DNA from: Eupeodes corollae
Taxonomy: Eukaryota; Arthropoda; Insecta; Diptera; Syrphidae
Reading direction: 5' to 3'
NCBI RefSeq assembly: GCF_945859685.1
Contig: NC_079147.1
Location: 14,983,289-15,047,288 of the forward strand
Length of the DNA stretch: 64,000 nucleotides
The notes under the pieces were generated by a model, which was not told where the DNA came from, searched no databases, and was given only the letters and a program-made list of their open reading frames with translations. Below are positions 32,825-44,851 of this stretch, piece by piece. A program made the translations under genes and the position numbers. Position 1 is the stretch's first letter. Each line of letters begins with the position of its first letter.

Positions 32825-34640
32825 TGTTCTGTTTGCCTTCCACAAAGCTGCAACTAAGCTTCAACCAAGCTGCAACTAAACTTCAACCTAGCATCAGAAA
32901 AGCTCCAGACAAAAATGAAAAATGTACGTCTCCATTAAACTAGCGAATATACGAACAGAAGCAAGTATGTACGACAAATTCGTGTTGATTATATTTTATA
33001 GTATATCGACAGGTTTATTGAAAAATAAAAATAACGGCCACACCGCATGTTTGTTCGGTCGATCACAAATTGGATACGACACACAAGGCAGTTAAATTTG
33101 AATTTCAATTTGCCAAAATTGCATAAATAGATATATTTTTTGTTTAGCTAAATAATTACTAAACCTTGATTGGCGTTAATTAATTTTGTTGTTTTCTTCT
33201 TCTTCTTTTATTAGAAAATCATCGGAGCAACAAAAATTAAATTACCATGGAATAACGATCATATAAATGATTAGAAGGTGACATTCTATCGGAGATAACA
33301 AATTGTCGTGTATAGATACTAAATATATCGGGCCTAAACTAAACAGGCTTTAATAGATTTTTGTTGTTGTTGTTTCTGGTGGTTTTGAAAACGATATACT
33401 CGAGCTCGGAACGAGACGGGACAAAGAGTGTGTGTTCAAAGGGTAGACAGGAAATTTGTGAATTATTTATGAGCTTGTTGACGTGATTTTTCAATCCGAA
33501 AGAAGATTGAAGATAGATTCTAGATAAAAGAATTTATGTTTAGAATAGGATTTCCTATTGAACTCAACAGCAGCGTCAGCATCATCGGAATATTTGTCCC
33601 GCTCATGATGATGCGGTTTGGTCCGGATCGGATTTGGGAAACGTAACGTTTTAATGATATTTTGAACTTTTCGACTAATTAACAGAATCTTTTGTTTGAA
33701 ATTTTCGGTTTAAAACGTGTCATTGTTTCGACATCGATGATGGCCTGATAAATGTTCTTCGGGCTTGACTTCTGGGACTTATGTATAATATCGGCGGGGG
33801 TTTTATTTCTTTTGTCTTTTTCTCTTCTTTGGTGGGTAGAAGTTTTGTTTGAGATGTTGGGATTATGCAAATTAAGATTCCTTATCCAAAAGAAACTCAA
33901 GTTAATTACTATAACCCAGCTACCGTATTATTATTAGTACGACGAGTATATATGGTGGCCGCTAACTGCGATGTGTAGCTACCGGACTGCTACTGATTAC
34001 TGATTATTCTTATGATGATGATTGTGTGGTGCAGCAGGTCGGTGTTAATGTCTTTTGAACTGAATGAGGCCTGATGGTTTTAATGAAACAAAACGAAAAT
34101 GTTGGTTGTAGGTTTGAATTTATGTTATACTTGGGGTGAATTTAATTGGTAACGACGACGACGAGTAGCTTCTGAGAAATTCTCAAATCGAAGATTATAA
34201 TCGAAACTAAAATAAAATTGTTCGTATATGATGGAATTTGATAAGATTTTTTGAGAAATATAAGAAAAAACAATAAAAAAATTAAACAAAATCTTTTAAA
34301 TATTTAATTGATTTGAAATATAAGCTCGTAGATTAAATTTTTATATGATTTAAATTCGTTTAAATGGAAGAATTTGTTGAAGACAAAGGTGTTCTTAATT
34401 TTCAACTATAAATCTATTGTAGTTAAATTTGGTTAATTGGACAATTTTATGATGACTAATATAATTGGCTTTCATAGAAGTAACACGGTAAGTTAACGAT
34501 GGGTACAAATAAATAAAATTCGGAAGCATAATCAACTTGTTTTTATTAATTTTATTTTAAGAGAAATTCCAAAAATTGCTTTTTTAACGTTGGATTTTAG
34601 TTTAAAAAAAAACGTATTTAGACCAATATATAGTTTTTCA
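32825..34640. other. Unique stretch, no convincing gene
   Basis: AGCTGCAACTAAGCTTCAACC occurs twice in imperfect tandem near 32847-32890. The rest (CA-, TTG- and ACG-rich simple stretches near 33360 and 34152) looks like fly intronic DNA. No exon or transposon was recognised. Confidence 0.45.
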
Positions 34641-34649
34641 TGTATATAG

Positions 34650-35998
34650 TTACTTACTTACTTACATCCTTAGACCTGTAAAGTAAGTTGGGAACCCCTT
34701 AAGGGGCATAGGCGCCCACGCGCTATCGTGTAAGGTTTCCGGAGATGTGTTTCAGCTCCCTCCAACTCTTGCCTAGTGACGCTGATTCCGCTTCGGCTGC
34801 CCTGCGTCATGTGCTTCTTGGTCATCCAGCTCTTCTTCCTTCTTGTGTGAGTGGATTTAACTGCAATGTTTGGCCTGCAATGCAATCGTTAACTTTTCGA
34901 AGCGTATGTCCAATCCATTGCCACTTACGCCTTCGTATTAAAGAGTCTATAGATTCCTGACCTTTCCTTCTATGAAGGACCTCATTTGATATACGTTTCG
35001 GCCAGAAAAACCTTTGGATGTTACGAAGACATCTATTCACGAAGGTTTGCAGCTTTCTTGCAATGGCTGAAGTAACATTCCAAGTACTGCACGCATAAAG
35101 AAGCACAGATTCGACATTGCTTTGCTCTTAAGTTGATAGAATAATTCCTCCAAATTTTCGACAGCATACCGAAAGCCGCTTTTGCTTTACCGCTGTGCAA
35201 ATGACGTCTTGTTCGGATCCGCTTTCGATGGAGGCGATACTTCCAAGGTATTAAAAGCTCTCAACCGGTTGCCAAGGACATTTTTATTTGAGAGGATGGT
35301 CGGTTTCCGGGGCTGATCATTTTTGTTTTGCCGGAATTAATTTTCAGCCCCACAACTTCGGCTTCTGTTATGAGCGGATGAAGCAGTTCGCTTGATGACT
35401 TTGGCACTGGTTGTAAAAACTCTACGGGAATTTCATCAAGTCGTACCGATTTGTTGTTCTTAAGTTCATTAATTGCGGCAACGATCTCGTGTTTACTTTG
35501 AGGTGCGGTGCGAATTCGGGGATTAGTTTGTTCAGGCTCTTCAGAAGGCATCGGCTGCAAGTTGTTTGCCAACACTCGGTTTAAAAGCGGCAGAAGTGTT
35601 TTTCCACCTTCTGACTGGCTTATCCACGGAACTTATCATAGTACCGTCTATTTCTTTCAGCAGTTGTTTCCTTTAAGTGTGTGCACCGGTCAGCTGTTTG
35701 GTTATTCTTTAAACGCTCCTGCTGTTTGCAGCATCTTCTGCTTCTTGCGCCAATGTGTTGATGTAGTTACGCTTTTCACGGCGTACACTGCGGTGAACTT
35801 CTCTCTTTTTCATGTGGTACGAGGACTCCAGCTCATTTCTTTCTTCCCCTTGTGCAGCAGTTATTCGAGCCCTTAGATGTTTGCGTTCGTTCATCCTTGG
35901 TTTCGCTGGTTGCGAAACGTCATGGTAGCCAGTACTCATTTTCCACACCTTAACATCCACAAAGGAACTTGTAGTTCTTAAGAACAATCTACCGTCAA
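34650..35998 (-). pseudogene. RTE/craniofacial-development-protein-2-like LINE, RT core deleted
   Basis: The minus strand starts near 35998 in the linker after the endonuclease: EFVDLKVWKMSTGYHDV-like sequence, then RARITAAQGEERNELESSYH and REKRNYINTLAQEAEDAA. Frame 35575-35261 has AAINELKNNKSVRLDEIPVE, the start of the RT domain, then jumps to EAEVVGLKINSGKTKMIS, which normally follows the YADD box; the RT core is deleted. The C-terminal part at 35106-34670 has LLYACSTWNVTSAIARKLQT and RRRKWQWIGHTLRKVNDCIA. The 3' tail on the plus strand is TTACTTACTTACTTAC, i.e. (GTAA)n on the element strand, at 34651-34666. Confidence 0.85.
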
Positions 35999-36004
35999 TC
36001 AAAT

Positions 36005-37690
36005 AGACCATATAGCGATCGACGCCAGACACGCTTTCAGTATCATGGATGTCCGAACTTTCCGAGGAGCTAACATCGACTCTGACCACTACCTCGTTGT
36101 AGTGAAGGAAGCATTTCGGGTTTCCAGACACAAGGCAAAATAGGGAGATGCTGGGAGAAGGAACAACACCAAACGGCTACAGTTGCAAGAGATCGGCAAA
36201 TCGTTTTCCGGCCGAGTTACAAGTAACCTCTCTCGAAGTTCTCTGCCTCCAACACAATGTATCGAAAATCAGTGGCAAGATTGCCAAGACGCAATCAGAA
36301 AAGCCTCCACTGACGTGCTGGGTTTCAAGCAGCCACCAACCCCTAGTTTGATGAGCAATGTCGGCAGGCAAATGCAGCCAAAAAACAGGCACGCAAAGCG
36401 GCGCTGCATAAAAGGACGAGAGCTGCTCAAGAGCTCTATGAGCAGAAGAGGCGAGAGGAACACCGACTTCTCAGAAGGAAAAAGAGAGATCATGAGAAGC
36501 GTGCGGTCGAAGATGGTGAGAGGTTAAAAAGCAGGAATGATATTTAATGAACAGGTGAAACGAAATTCACAGCTACATAAACCTAGAACCGATGGCTGCA
36601 AAGACGAAAGTGGAAACATCATAGTGGAACCGCAGTCAATGCTGAAGATATGGAAGGACCACTTCTGCAGACTGTATAACTGCGACGACGAACCGAATTC
36701 TACTGTCAGGCAAGATGATCCATTCAACATAGCCAAAAGAAAACAATCTTGTCCTTCCTACAGCTGCTGGAGCGGATGCCTTCAATACCGGACTCTTTAA
36801 ACTGCAACAACTACGGAGGAATCAGTCTTTTTAACATTGCCTATAAAATCTTCTCTGCCGTAATGTGGGAACGTCTAGAGCCCATTGTTGTTAAGCCCTG
36901 ATAGGTCCTTATCAGTGTGGTTTTAGACCTGAATAGTCCACAGTCGATCAAATATTCACATTTCGGCAGATCCTGGAAAAAACTCAAGAACACCAAATCG
37001 GCACCCACCATCTTTTCATCGATTTCAAAGGCGCATATGGCAGCATCTACAGGACAAAACAAAGTACATGCTGTCGTCAAGAAAGGACATACAACACCGA
37101 CAAAACGTCACCATCAACAGACGTAACTTTGAGGTGGTCAAGGACTTCGTCTACCTAGGTTCCGCTGTAAATGCAGAAAACAACACCAGCGCTGAGATCA
37201 AACGCAGAATAACTCTTGCTAACCGCTGTTCCTTTGATCTAAGAAAGCAATTGAGTGGAAAAGTATTCTATCTGAGGACCGAAGTGTTACATAAGACTTA
37301 TCATCTCCGTCCTGCTATACGGTGCAGAAGCGTATGACAAAAGCGGATGAAAGCGCCTTGTCTCGATTTAATGCTCTTCGTGTGATCTACTGTTCCTTAT
37401 GCATCGAAGGGGATAGGTGGAGAAGATGGAACGACGAGCTGTCCGACTGTACAGCGACGTAGACTTAGCCAGAAGAGTAAAAGCCCAACGGCTAAGATGG
37501 CTGGGTCACGTAGAGCGCATGGAAACCAATGCTCCGGCCCGGAAAGTCTTTGAATTCACACCCACAGTACAGCGCAGTATAGGAAGACCGCGAATCAGGT
37601 GGTGGGCACAAGTGGAAACTGAACTAACCAAACTTGGAGCTCAAAACTGGAGACATCTAGCTAGGGACCTGGGCTCATGTCATTCTGTTG
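36005..37690 (+). pseudogene. RTE/CFDP2-like LINE pseudogene, opposite orientation
   Basis: The plus strand opens in the endonuclease C-terminus: MDVRTFRGANIDSDHYLVVV (36042-36101), where SDH is the conserved catalytic end of APE-type nucleases. Next are WQDCQDAIRKASTDVLGFKQ near 36274, a Lys/Arg-rich linker, and KPRTDGCKDESGNIIVEPQS near 36582. The RT part has NNYGGISLFNIAYKIFSAVM near 36810, CGFRP near 36912 and LFIDFKGAYGSIY near 37014. The YADD part is deleted and the frame goes on with NFEVVKDFVYLGSAVNAENN. The end has RLRWLGHVERMETNAPARKV (37483-37542). Its 5' end abuts that of the LINE at 34650-35998. Confidence 0.85.
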
Positions 37691-37699
37691 GATCTTTAA

Positions 37700-40600
37700 A
37701 CTTATAGCTGTACGCAATCTTACGGTAGCTATCATTAAGTGGTTACCACGAACAAGTCCCATATCGGCGGCCCTTCTGTTCGGGACATCTAAGAGACTGC
37801 TTCTAAAGCGTCGACTAATCTCGAAGTGGTCACTTTGGTTGGAAGTCGCTTGCCTGTTCGTCGACACCCAGCTATTTGTTTTTTAATGGGCCCAAAAAAA
37901 CTGTTAAAAAAAGGTTTTTGCATCAAGTATCAAGAGACCAAAGAAAGATATTGACTTTCGATAGGAAGCGAATTTAAAAATTTGAGTTTTTGTTTATAAG
38001 TAAATGATGTGAAAAATCGTTACTATATGAAAATATTTCTGCTGTTTCCAAATTACATCTAGAAATACAGGTTTTGCGGGATTGTTTTCGATCTTTGGAA
38101 TGGGGCATTTAACAAACGATGTAACACAGTTCTTTGCATAAATATAGCTCAGTTAGCTGAAAAACTCAAGCCTGTTTATCACCAGCAACGTTGTATCTTT
38201 GCTGAGTAGAACCTTTTCACATCTATTAAATTCATCCGGTTTTTCTGATCGAAATTCCAAAAATTTCGAACTTAAGGCTGGCCTCTCAATAATTGCGGCG
38301 TGATTTGAAATTCAAAAATAGGCCGATCCCAATGAGGTGTTAAAAAGAAGGCCAAAATTGGAAGGTATAAATATCAAGAGGCCATTACAATTGGCAACCT
38401 AAATCTCGTTATTTAACATCTTGAGAACATGTTCATTAGACTCACGTAGAAGTAAAAGTCCATCCGAATACTCATTAATTGAATGATTTACAGATTGAAT
38501 TTATGAAGTTGTGCAAATTGTCCGTGCAGCCATTTTTACGATTTCATTTTAAAACTCTTGTTTTATTCTTTTTCTAAATATCCAAATGAAACTTCTTATT
38601 GGAAATACCTACAGTTTACGTAATTCTTAAATAAATATTAAATCAATTCACGTTAAAAACAAAAATAGTAAAAAAAAAATCCCAAAACAAAAACTAAACT
38701 GAGTTTCAAATTATTTCTTATTTGCAAGTTAGTCTCTTTTAAAAAAAACTCAATCCATGTTCTTCAAGTTCAATTAAATAATGCCAATAAAAAGCAGAAT
38801 TGAACACTAATTAAGTTAGATCCATGAAATCAAAGTAACATCTTGACTTCACATTCCAATTTCTCAAGCTATACCCATTTTTATTTATTTAAAAGGAAGA
38901 TAAGTATAAAACCTCCATTTAAAATCTAAACAAAAACATAAAATTAAAATATAAAAAGCAAAAACAAAAACATGATTAAACTAACATTGCTAAAGTGTTC
39001 CTCCTAAACTGTAATTGATTTATCTAGCTACACCTTAGCTCTATTCCAGAGTAATTAGTGACATAGCGTATAGCTTTAAATTAAATTTCCTCTGACCTAT
39101 TCCTCGCGCATGCTGCTTGCTTTTAATCCGCATGCTCTGCGCTCATATAAAAAGATGCAAACAACAAAACTGTCCGCACAAGTGGTGCGCCCATATTTAA
39201 TTCGTGCCACAATTTATCGTCCACCCATGTTAACCACGCAATTACAATAACCGCCTCTACAGTCTACACGGCCCGCGTGCTATAAGAAACAGAAGCTGAC
39301 AAATAAAAATATCTAAATAAGAACACTGCACAAATCCTCAGCCCCTCAGCCTTTAGCTTCAGTCTAGGTACCTTCCTACTGTATAATCCAAGATATGTCG
39401 ATGTGCTGATGCTGAACTTGCTGCAACTGCACAGCACAGCGCAGCGCATATCTGCGTAGCGTAGTTTTCAGAAAAATAAGTTTAAAAAACAACGTTAAAA
39501 CAAAAAACAGAACGGTCTTCCAGCCTCAGTCAATATCTTAACTATTCCTGAACATCTCCTAAACATGGCCTCACCTCATTTGTAAATGAATTTCTCGTTG
39601 GCTCTCAATTAAAATTCCAAACAAGAGACGACGACGCAAAGAGCTGCTTCCATTGCTGCTTGATCCGAAGCTGACCATCAGCAGCAGAAGGCCAGAAGCA
39701 ACAGCAAAAGACTTTAGACTCCAGAGCGCAGGGTGTGTGTGTGTGCATGGGACTGTGGAAACTGCAAAAGAAGAATAAGAGGAAGAGACAGACTTGAGAC
39801 TGGACCTTTGGATCTGGATGGAGATGGAGAGTCTTCGATCGGACAATGTCATTATTTTTGGAGAACGCAGACTTTTTGTTGCTGTTGTTGCTTCTTTTGG
39901 TCTTCGTTCATTTTTTCTTTCCATAGGAACTTAGGCTAAACGAAAAGCAGGGCCCCTTTTTCTTATCGCAAAAATGTTATTCGAGAGATGCACGTTGTGT
40001 GCGCGACGCGACAGTGGGTGCAGGAGTTAACTCACGGTAGCATCCTTAAATTGCACCTAATAAACTGCTACCGATTGCCGCAGCAATACTCTGATGATGG
40101 CAGGTGCGGCTAAATCAGGAAAATGCATCTTTCTGCCGAGACCTCGAGTCGAGTAAGAGAGAGAGTCAAAAGGGCTATAACTTGGCTACCTTTAGCTCAC
40201 AAGGCTAAACTTATATAGCTTATAGGCAGGTTAGCTATAGAAAAAGTATTTTTGTTACCAACTTCAAGGGAACTCTTTGTAGAAATATAAAATGTGCAAA
40301 GGCAGTGATGATTTTCTAGTAATGATAATTTTTCATGTTTCTCCGTATTACCAAGAATCGATGGTAATTGTTTGGGAATAAAGTGGTTATAGCAAAAGAT
40401 TGTTGAAAACCTTTTTTTTTTCTTTTGTTTCGAGTCTTGTGGTAGTAAAAGTTGTATTTGATTGGTTTTGCAAAAATAAACAAACATCCCATCAATTTGG
40501 GTGAGGTTTCTGAGGCAATCTTTTAAACAAAGATTAAGAATATTATTTTGAAAACCTTAAGTTAACCTGTATAGAGCATAGTTATAGGCGTAATATCGGG

Positions 40601-41235
40601 TATCTAGGAAACTCTGGACTTGGTTGTATTGGCGGTTTCCCCAAAACACAGTACAACATTAAAGTTTTTGAGGCAACATTGTATATTTTAAACTTTGTTA
40701 AGTATTGGACAATATTTTTCCAGCAGTCTTGACCACGATGCATTGATGGAATTCTTAGATGATCTCAATCTGTAAGTCAGATGCTCATTCTAGGAAATTA
40801 TTCCTATTTAATATTTGTATTGATGATACATATTTTTCGCACGCTGCTCTTCTTCCACTATTGCGAAATATAACTATTTTTGACTTATCATTATTTATTT
40901 TTAAATTCTATTGGACGCAGTAAGTCTTTAAACCCCCTATTAGATGTTGTAAGTTGGAAGCAGTACAATATCGTCTACCTTTAAGAGTTCGGTAGTTTTT
41001 TAAACTATCTAAAACCATACTGATTGCTAGTTCTGCAAGCAGATCATTTGAAAATAGAACAAAAAGAAGAGAGTGTGGTAGAAATCTGTGGAATAGAAAC
41101 ACGAACCATCAGCAGTATCCTGATAAAAATACTTTATTGTAGCCAATGCCTTCGAAGATATTTCCTGATTCGATAGACCGATAAACAAGCGTAGACTTTT
41201 TTTTGGCAAAGTTGAAGCTGAATTATCCATGAATT
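37700..41235. other. Largely unique stretch, no convincing gene
   Basis: No transposon or exon could be supported. The part 39050-40200 is less AT-rich, with GTGTGTGTGTGTGC near 39731, and reads like fly cis-regulatory or intronic DNA. A 117-codon minus-strand frame at 39571-39924 is rich in Ser and Arg with no domain. Open frames at 40908-41230 may touch degenerate LINE sequence but are not decisive. Confidence 0.45.
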
Positions 41236-41239
41236 ATTG

Positions 41240-41930
41240 TAAACTTGGTCTATCTCTGATTGTGTTGCTTTACTAACCAAGTGGACCGTCTGTTCAAGAG
41301 AACTGTATTGAAAAGCTTAGTTTGACGGTATATTTTTATCTCCCTTCTTGAACAATGGGTACACAGTAGATTTTTTTGAAAAATTGTGTTAGCTGATTAA
41401 GATATTACTGAATATATCTCGCGTAGCCTTCTGAGGCAAAACATATAAGATAGTAAATGTATTATTTGACTACGAGAGTAAGCTTTCCAAAATTTACTTA
41501 AGATTCACTAACTCTTACATCCAAATGTATTACTATAGCAGTTTTCTTGAGGGGTACTATCAAGAGAATTAGTAAACTCATAAGTCGAGAGTTTTCTAGA
41601 GACGGTTAGCCATGCTCCATTAAAACAAATAATCAAGATCTATTTGGAAGTTCAAACAGTCATAGTTGGAATTCACTTTAAGAAACAATTAACTATATCA
41701 GCAAAACTTCATGTTTTTACAAGTATTATCAATAAATATTAAAAATAGTGGTCCAAGATAGCTACCTTGAGGAACTCCTGAGGTGCATTTTAATCTTTTG
41801 GTACCTATCCGTACTAAAGGAGATTAGAGTAAATCCCAAAAATTCAACGCTGTTGTTCGGCCTAGACTTATAAACATTGATCAGAAAGTTAAACACTTTA
41901 ATGCCGGTCAAGGCTTATTGTCAACTCCGG
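41240..41930 (-). pseudogene. Degenerate LINE reverse-transcriptase pieces
   Basis: At 41790-41740 the minus strand reads SGVPQGSYLGPLFLIFIDN, a hallmark of non-LTR reverse transcriptases. It is preceded by SPLVRIGTKRLKC, as expected. At 41390-41340 it reads STVYPLFKKGDKNIPSN, another RT block that normally lies upstream of GVPQGS. On this strand the order is reversed, so the pieces come from two insertions or a rearrangement. Everything between is full of stops. Confidence 0.6.
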
Positions 41931-42082
41931 TGAAGGTTATAAATATTTCGAATTTGAATCAATGTGTATGTGGATATGCTCTTAAAAAAGCATCGGGAAT
42001 TATTTCTTTACCTTTTAACTTTGGTGTTTTTTTGTCTCCATACATCCAGAACAAAGTTCAAAACGATAGTACTTTTTCAACT

Positions 42083-42200
42083 AGTCGCTCAGCAACGTGT
42101 CGTTTAATAAATGGCCACCCATCGCTCAGATTGGTCGCTCAGCGAGTCGTCGCTCAGTCGCTCGGTCACTCAGTCGCTCGTCGCTCATTGCGTCGCCAGT
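42083..42200. repeat. Minisatellite with GTCGCTCAG core
   Basis: About nine copies of a GTCGCTCA(G) core occur in a row with small variations, for example AGTCGCTCAGCAACGTG, TGGTCGCTCAGCGAG and CAGTCGCTCGGTCACTCAG. The unit is about 9-13 bases. The stretch stands out from its AT-rich flanks. No gene is attached to it. Confidence 0.7.
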
Positions 42201-42439
42201 TCCTAAGAGTTGAGATTGTATAGAATGCTTATGCGACTTAGAGCTTCATTTTTCCAATCGTTAGTTATATGGAAGTCATTACGTATAAAATAAAATTTAG
42301 GCAGGCGATGAGCTTCGCCTCAGTAATTCAAATGTCACCATTGTAGAGTTGATGTAGAAAAATTAAGGGATTATTAACACGGCTGTGATGAAGAAATTGT
42401 ATTTGAAGAAGATGAATACGTTGCCCGATTCTAATAAAA

Positions 42440-42680
42440 GGAGACCTTTTAAACTGTTCCGGCCTGGAAAGTCTTCGAATCCACACCCACAGGACAGCCC
42501 AGTAGAGGAAGACCGTGGATCAGGAGGAAGTGGGACAAGTGGAAAGTGACCTCACCCAACTTGGAGCGTTAAACATGGAGACATCTTGCTAGCGACCGAG
42601 CAAGATCGAGAAGTTTGTTGGGTGATGCTCTAGTTCACAGAAGACTGTAGCGCCACCTTAAGTAAGTAAGCAAGTAAGAA
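42440..42680 (+). pseudogene. 3' end of an RTE/CFDP2-like LINE
   Basis: CCGGCCTGGAAAGTCTTCGA encodes PAWKVFESTPTGQPSRGRP, matching the C-terminus of the LINE at 36005-37690 (APARKVFEFTPTVQRSIGRP). MWRHLAS-like sequence follows, then a 3' UTR and the tail TTAAGTAAGTAAGCAAGTAAG-like (TAAG)n at 42656-42678. The insertion is 5'-truncated to about 240 bases. It shows where this family ends. Confidence 0.8.
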
Positions 42681-42779
42681 TACGCCGTCCATAGGAAGGC
42701 AGATCATAAGGACCATTTCAATTCATATGTTGAATTGATTCAATACTGCTTCCATGAATGTCGAAAAACATGGTAATTG

Positions 42780-43395
42780 TACAAAAAACAGTATTATATA
42801 AGGATCGTTGAACTCCTTTGCTCAGCGTTATATAAGGGTGTAGGGTAAGGCTATTTTTCCGACACCAAAATGTATGCAAATATCAATGTCGGCTTCTAAA
42901 AGAGTTCGACAGTGGGAGGACTTTAATATTTTAAAAATGTTCATATTATCAGCAAAAATTATAACCTTAATTAAACATTGTTCTGACGTTACAAAGTTAA
43001 TAAACAGGATGAACAGAGGGCCACGATAGCTTTCCTAGGGAACACCTACACCAGATTTAGCAACAAAAGGTTGTGAATGAAAATTTCTAACTCAAGGAAT
43101 ATATTTTTCATTTCAAGGTAAGAATTGATTCAAGGTAAAAAAAATGTTGAAATATAATAGCTTCGTGACTAATTTGGCTAAGAGATTTAAGAAAGTCAGT
43201 ATGTACACATTCAATTTCATAACCTTGCTCTCAAACTTTTGAACATATGTTTTAGAATGTGCGGAGATTTTAAACGGTTGATCTTTTTTTCACGAATCTG
43301 TGTTGCTTTTCACAAGTGATACTTTTCAAAATGTTTGATTTAGTATTTTTTTGATCCTCCTTGTTACCTTTTTTGAATATCGGTGTAAGAAATTA
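42780..43395 (-). pseudogene. Degenerate LINE reverse transcriptase
   Basis: Colinear RT blocks are readable down the minus strand: TPIFKKGNKEDQKNT near 43380, QHRFVKKRSTV near 43300, EQGYEIECVHTDFLKSLSQI near 43230 (consensus DFSKAFD), GVGVP then SYRGPLFILFIN near 43030, and VIIFADNMNIFKILKSS near 42960. The catalytic box FADD has become FADN. Stops and frameshifts interrupt it. A Jockey/CR1-like origin is likely. The plus-strand LINE tail at 42440-42680 lies just beyond its 3' part. Confidence 0.75.
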
Positions 43396-43674
43396 CTTCT
43401 TCTATATCTACAAATTATTTAATAGTCATCATTCAACACGGATAAAAGATATGACTTCGATACAGAGATATGACTACAGTAACCTGCGAAAGGTTACTAC
43501 TTCAGGGCTATCAACAAATGACTCACCGAAATTGGTTGCGAAAGCGTTACATGTATCAACAGTTTTATCTAATAAGTAATAAAATACGAGGTTTGTCCAA
43601 AAAGTACCCGGAATTTTTAAATTTCGCGGGTCTGGAAAGTCCGAAGGTCAAAATGTTGTTTGTTGTGTCGGTGT

Positions 43675-44851
43675 TAGGTTAGGTTAGGTTATAGTGGCTG
43701 TCCAAGATGGAAACGGACACACTTAGGCCAGTTTAATGGCCCATTGTGATACCACATGAATCTTGAAGCTTCCTTTTAAGCTCAATGGAACCAGCTTGAG
43801 TCCCTTACGAAACGTGAGAGGCTGATTATACCGATATGATTTAGATCGTTTAGATCTTTAAAGAAGAATTCTCCTAGGTAATTCTTGCGTTTTCGAGCTA
43901 GAGCATTGCATGTGCAGAGAAGATGAAGAACCGTTTCTTCCTCTGCCTCGTCCATACAGCTTCTGCAAAAGTCATTTCAGAATACGCCTAGTCTCGTGGC
44001 TTGCTTTCCTATTAGACAGTGTTCGGTTATGACACCTATTATCGAGCTGATATGCGATCTTCTTAGAGAGAGCACCTTGAACGTTTTAAATCCAGTGTTA
44101 GCCAGATGTTTTTTGTGGCTTGACACGTGGTGATGTTGTTCCACCCGGTGCCTGCACTCCTCACAGCGTCTTGCATTAGCAGCAGTTTACAAGTAGCGAT
44201 TGGTATGCCAGTACTTGCCAAACGTGGTAGGATGGTCTGTACTGTACCGTTCCTAGCGAGTTCATCTGCCTTACATCGACAGTTCTGGACTGTTATAGAG
44301 TTTGTAAAGACAGAGTCCAGAGATTTGATAGCGGCCTGGCTGTCAGAGAAAATACGGATATTAGATGTTGATATCACGTGTTCTTTGAGGCAAGACAAGA
44401 CTTCCTTAATCGCCAAAATTTCCGCCTGGAACACGCTACAATGATTGGGAAGGCGGAATGAGAGACTTAATTTCAGTCGTTCAGAGTACACATCTCCACC
44501 AACCCCTTCTTTGGTTTTTGAGCCATCTATGTAAAAATGGATTGACTCATCCTCCAAAAATGTCCTATCCTCCCAAAAAGATCTGGGAGGTATAGAAATC
44601 TGGAAATTTCTGTCGAATTGTAGTTGGGGGATGGTGTAGTCTGTGTGCTTTGAAATTGATTCTAAGTACCTTAGAATTACGGAGTGGCCAATGTTGTTGT
44701 AAGTCCACTGCCACAAAGCGTTGAGGCGAATAGCAGAGCTTGCAGCTATTTGTTTGCTAAATATATCAAGAGGTGTAAGGTAGAGCAAGGTGTCCAGTGC
44801 CGCAGACGGGGTCGTGCGAAGCGATCCACATAGGCAGGCTGAACGTTGGAC
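43675..44851 (-). mobile_element. I/R1-superclade LINE 3' fragment inserted in the mariner
   Basis: The 5'-truncated LINE lies on the minus strand. Its 3' end on the plus strand is TTAGGTTAGGTTAGGTTATA, i.e. a (CCTAA)n-type tail on the element strand. The 12-bp direct repeat TTGTGTCGGTGT at 43663-43674 and 44852-44863 is the target-site duplication. The mariner sequence resumes directly after it. The coding part is the RNase H region. The same family is found at 50282-51850. Confidence 0.9.
44063..44820 (-). pseudogene. RNase H domain of an I-like LINE
   Basis: A 241-codon open frame is the longest in the window. It starts with LTPLDIFSKQIAASSAIRLN, a block shared with the LINE at 50299 (LTPLDIFSKMVGANSCARLR), which links the two as one family. 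The RNase H domain follows: FYIDGSKTKEGVGG carries the first catalytic Asp, SVFQAEILAIKEVL the Glu, IRIFSDSQAAIKSL the second Asp, and KADELARNG the block where the last catalytic residue normally sits (expected GNEKADELA; the preceding residues are damaged). RNase H is typical of I, R1 and LOA clades rather than Jockey or CR1. Further C-terminal cysteine-rich sequence (FCRSCMDEEEETVLHLLC) lies at about 43990-43925 in another frame. Confidence 0.9.

Noticed and set aside
34650..37690. One LINE inverted by twin priming
   Set aside because: Both halves contain their own C-terminal coding end, so they cannot be two halves of one insertion.
39571..39924. 117-codon minus-strand frame as a gene
   Set aside because: Ser/Arg-rich by virtue of simple sequence; no motif and a plus-strand frame covers the same bases.
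43675..43692. TTAGG units as a telomere or interstitial telomere
   Set aside because: Only three units, and they sit exactly at the 3' end of a LINE with a proven target-site duplication; Diptera generally lack TTAGG telomeres.
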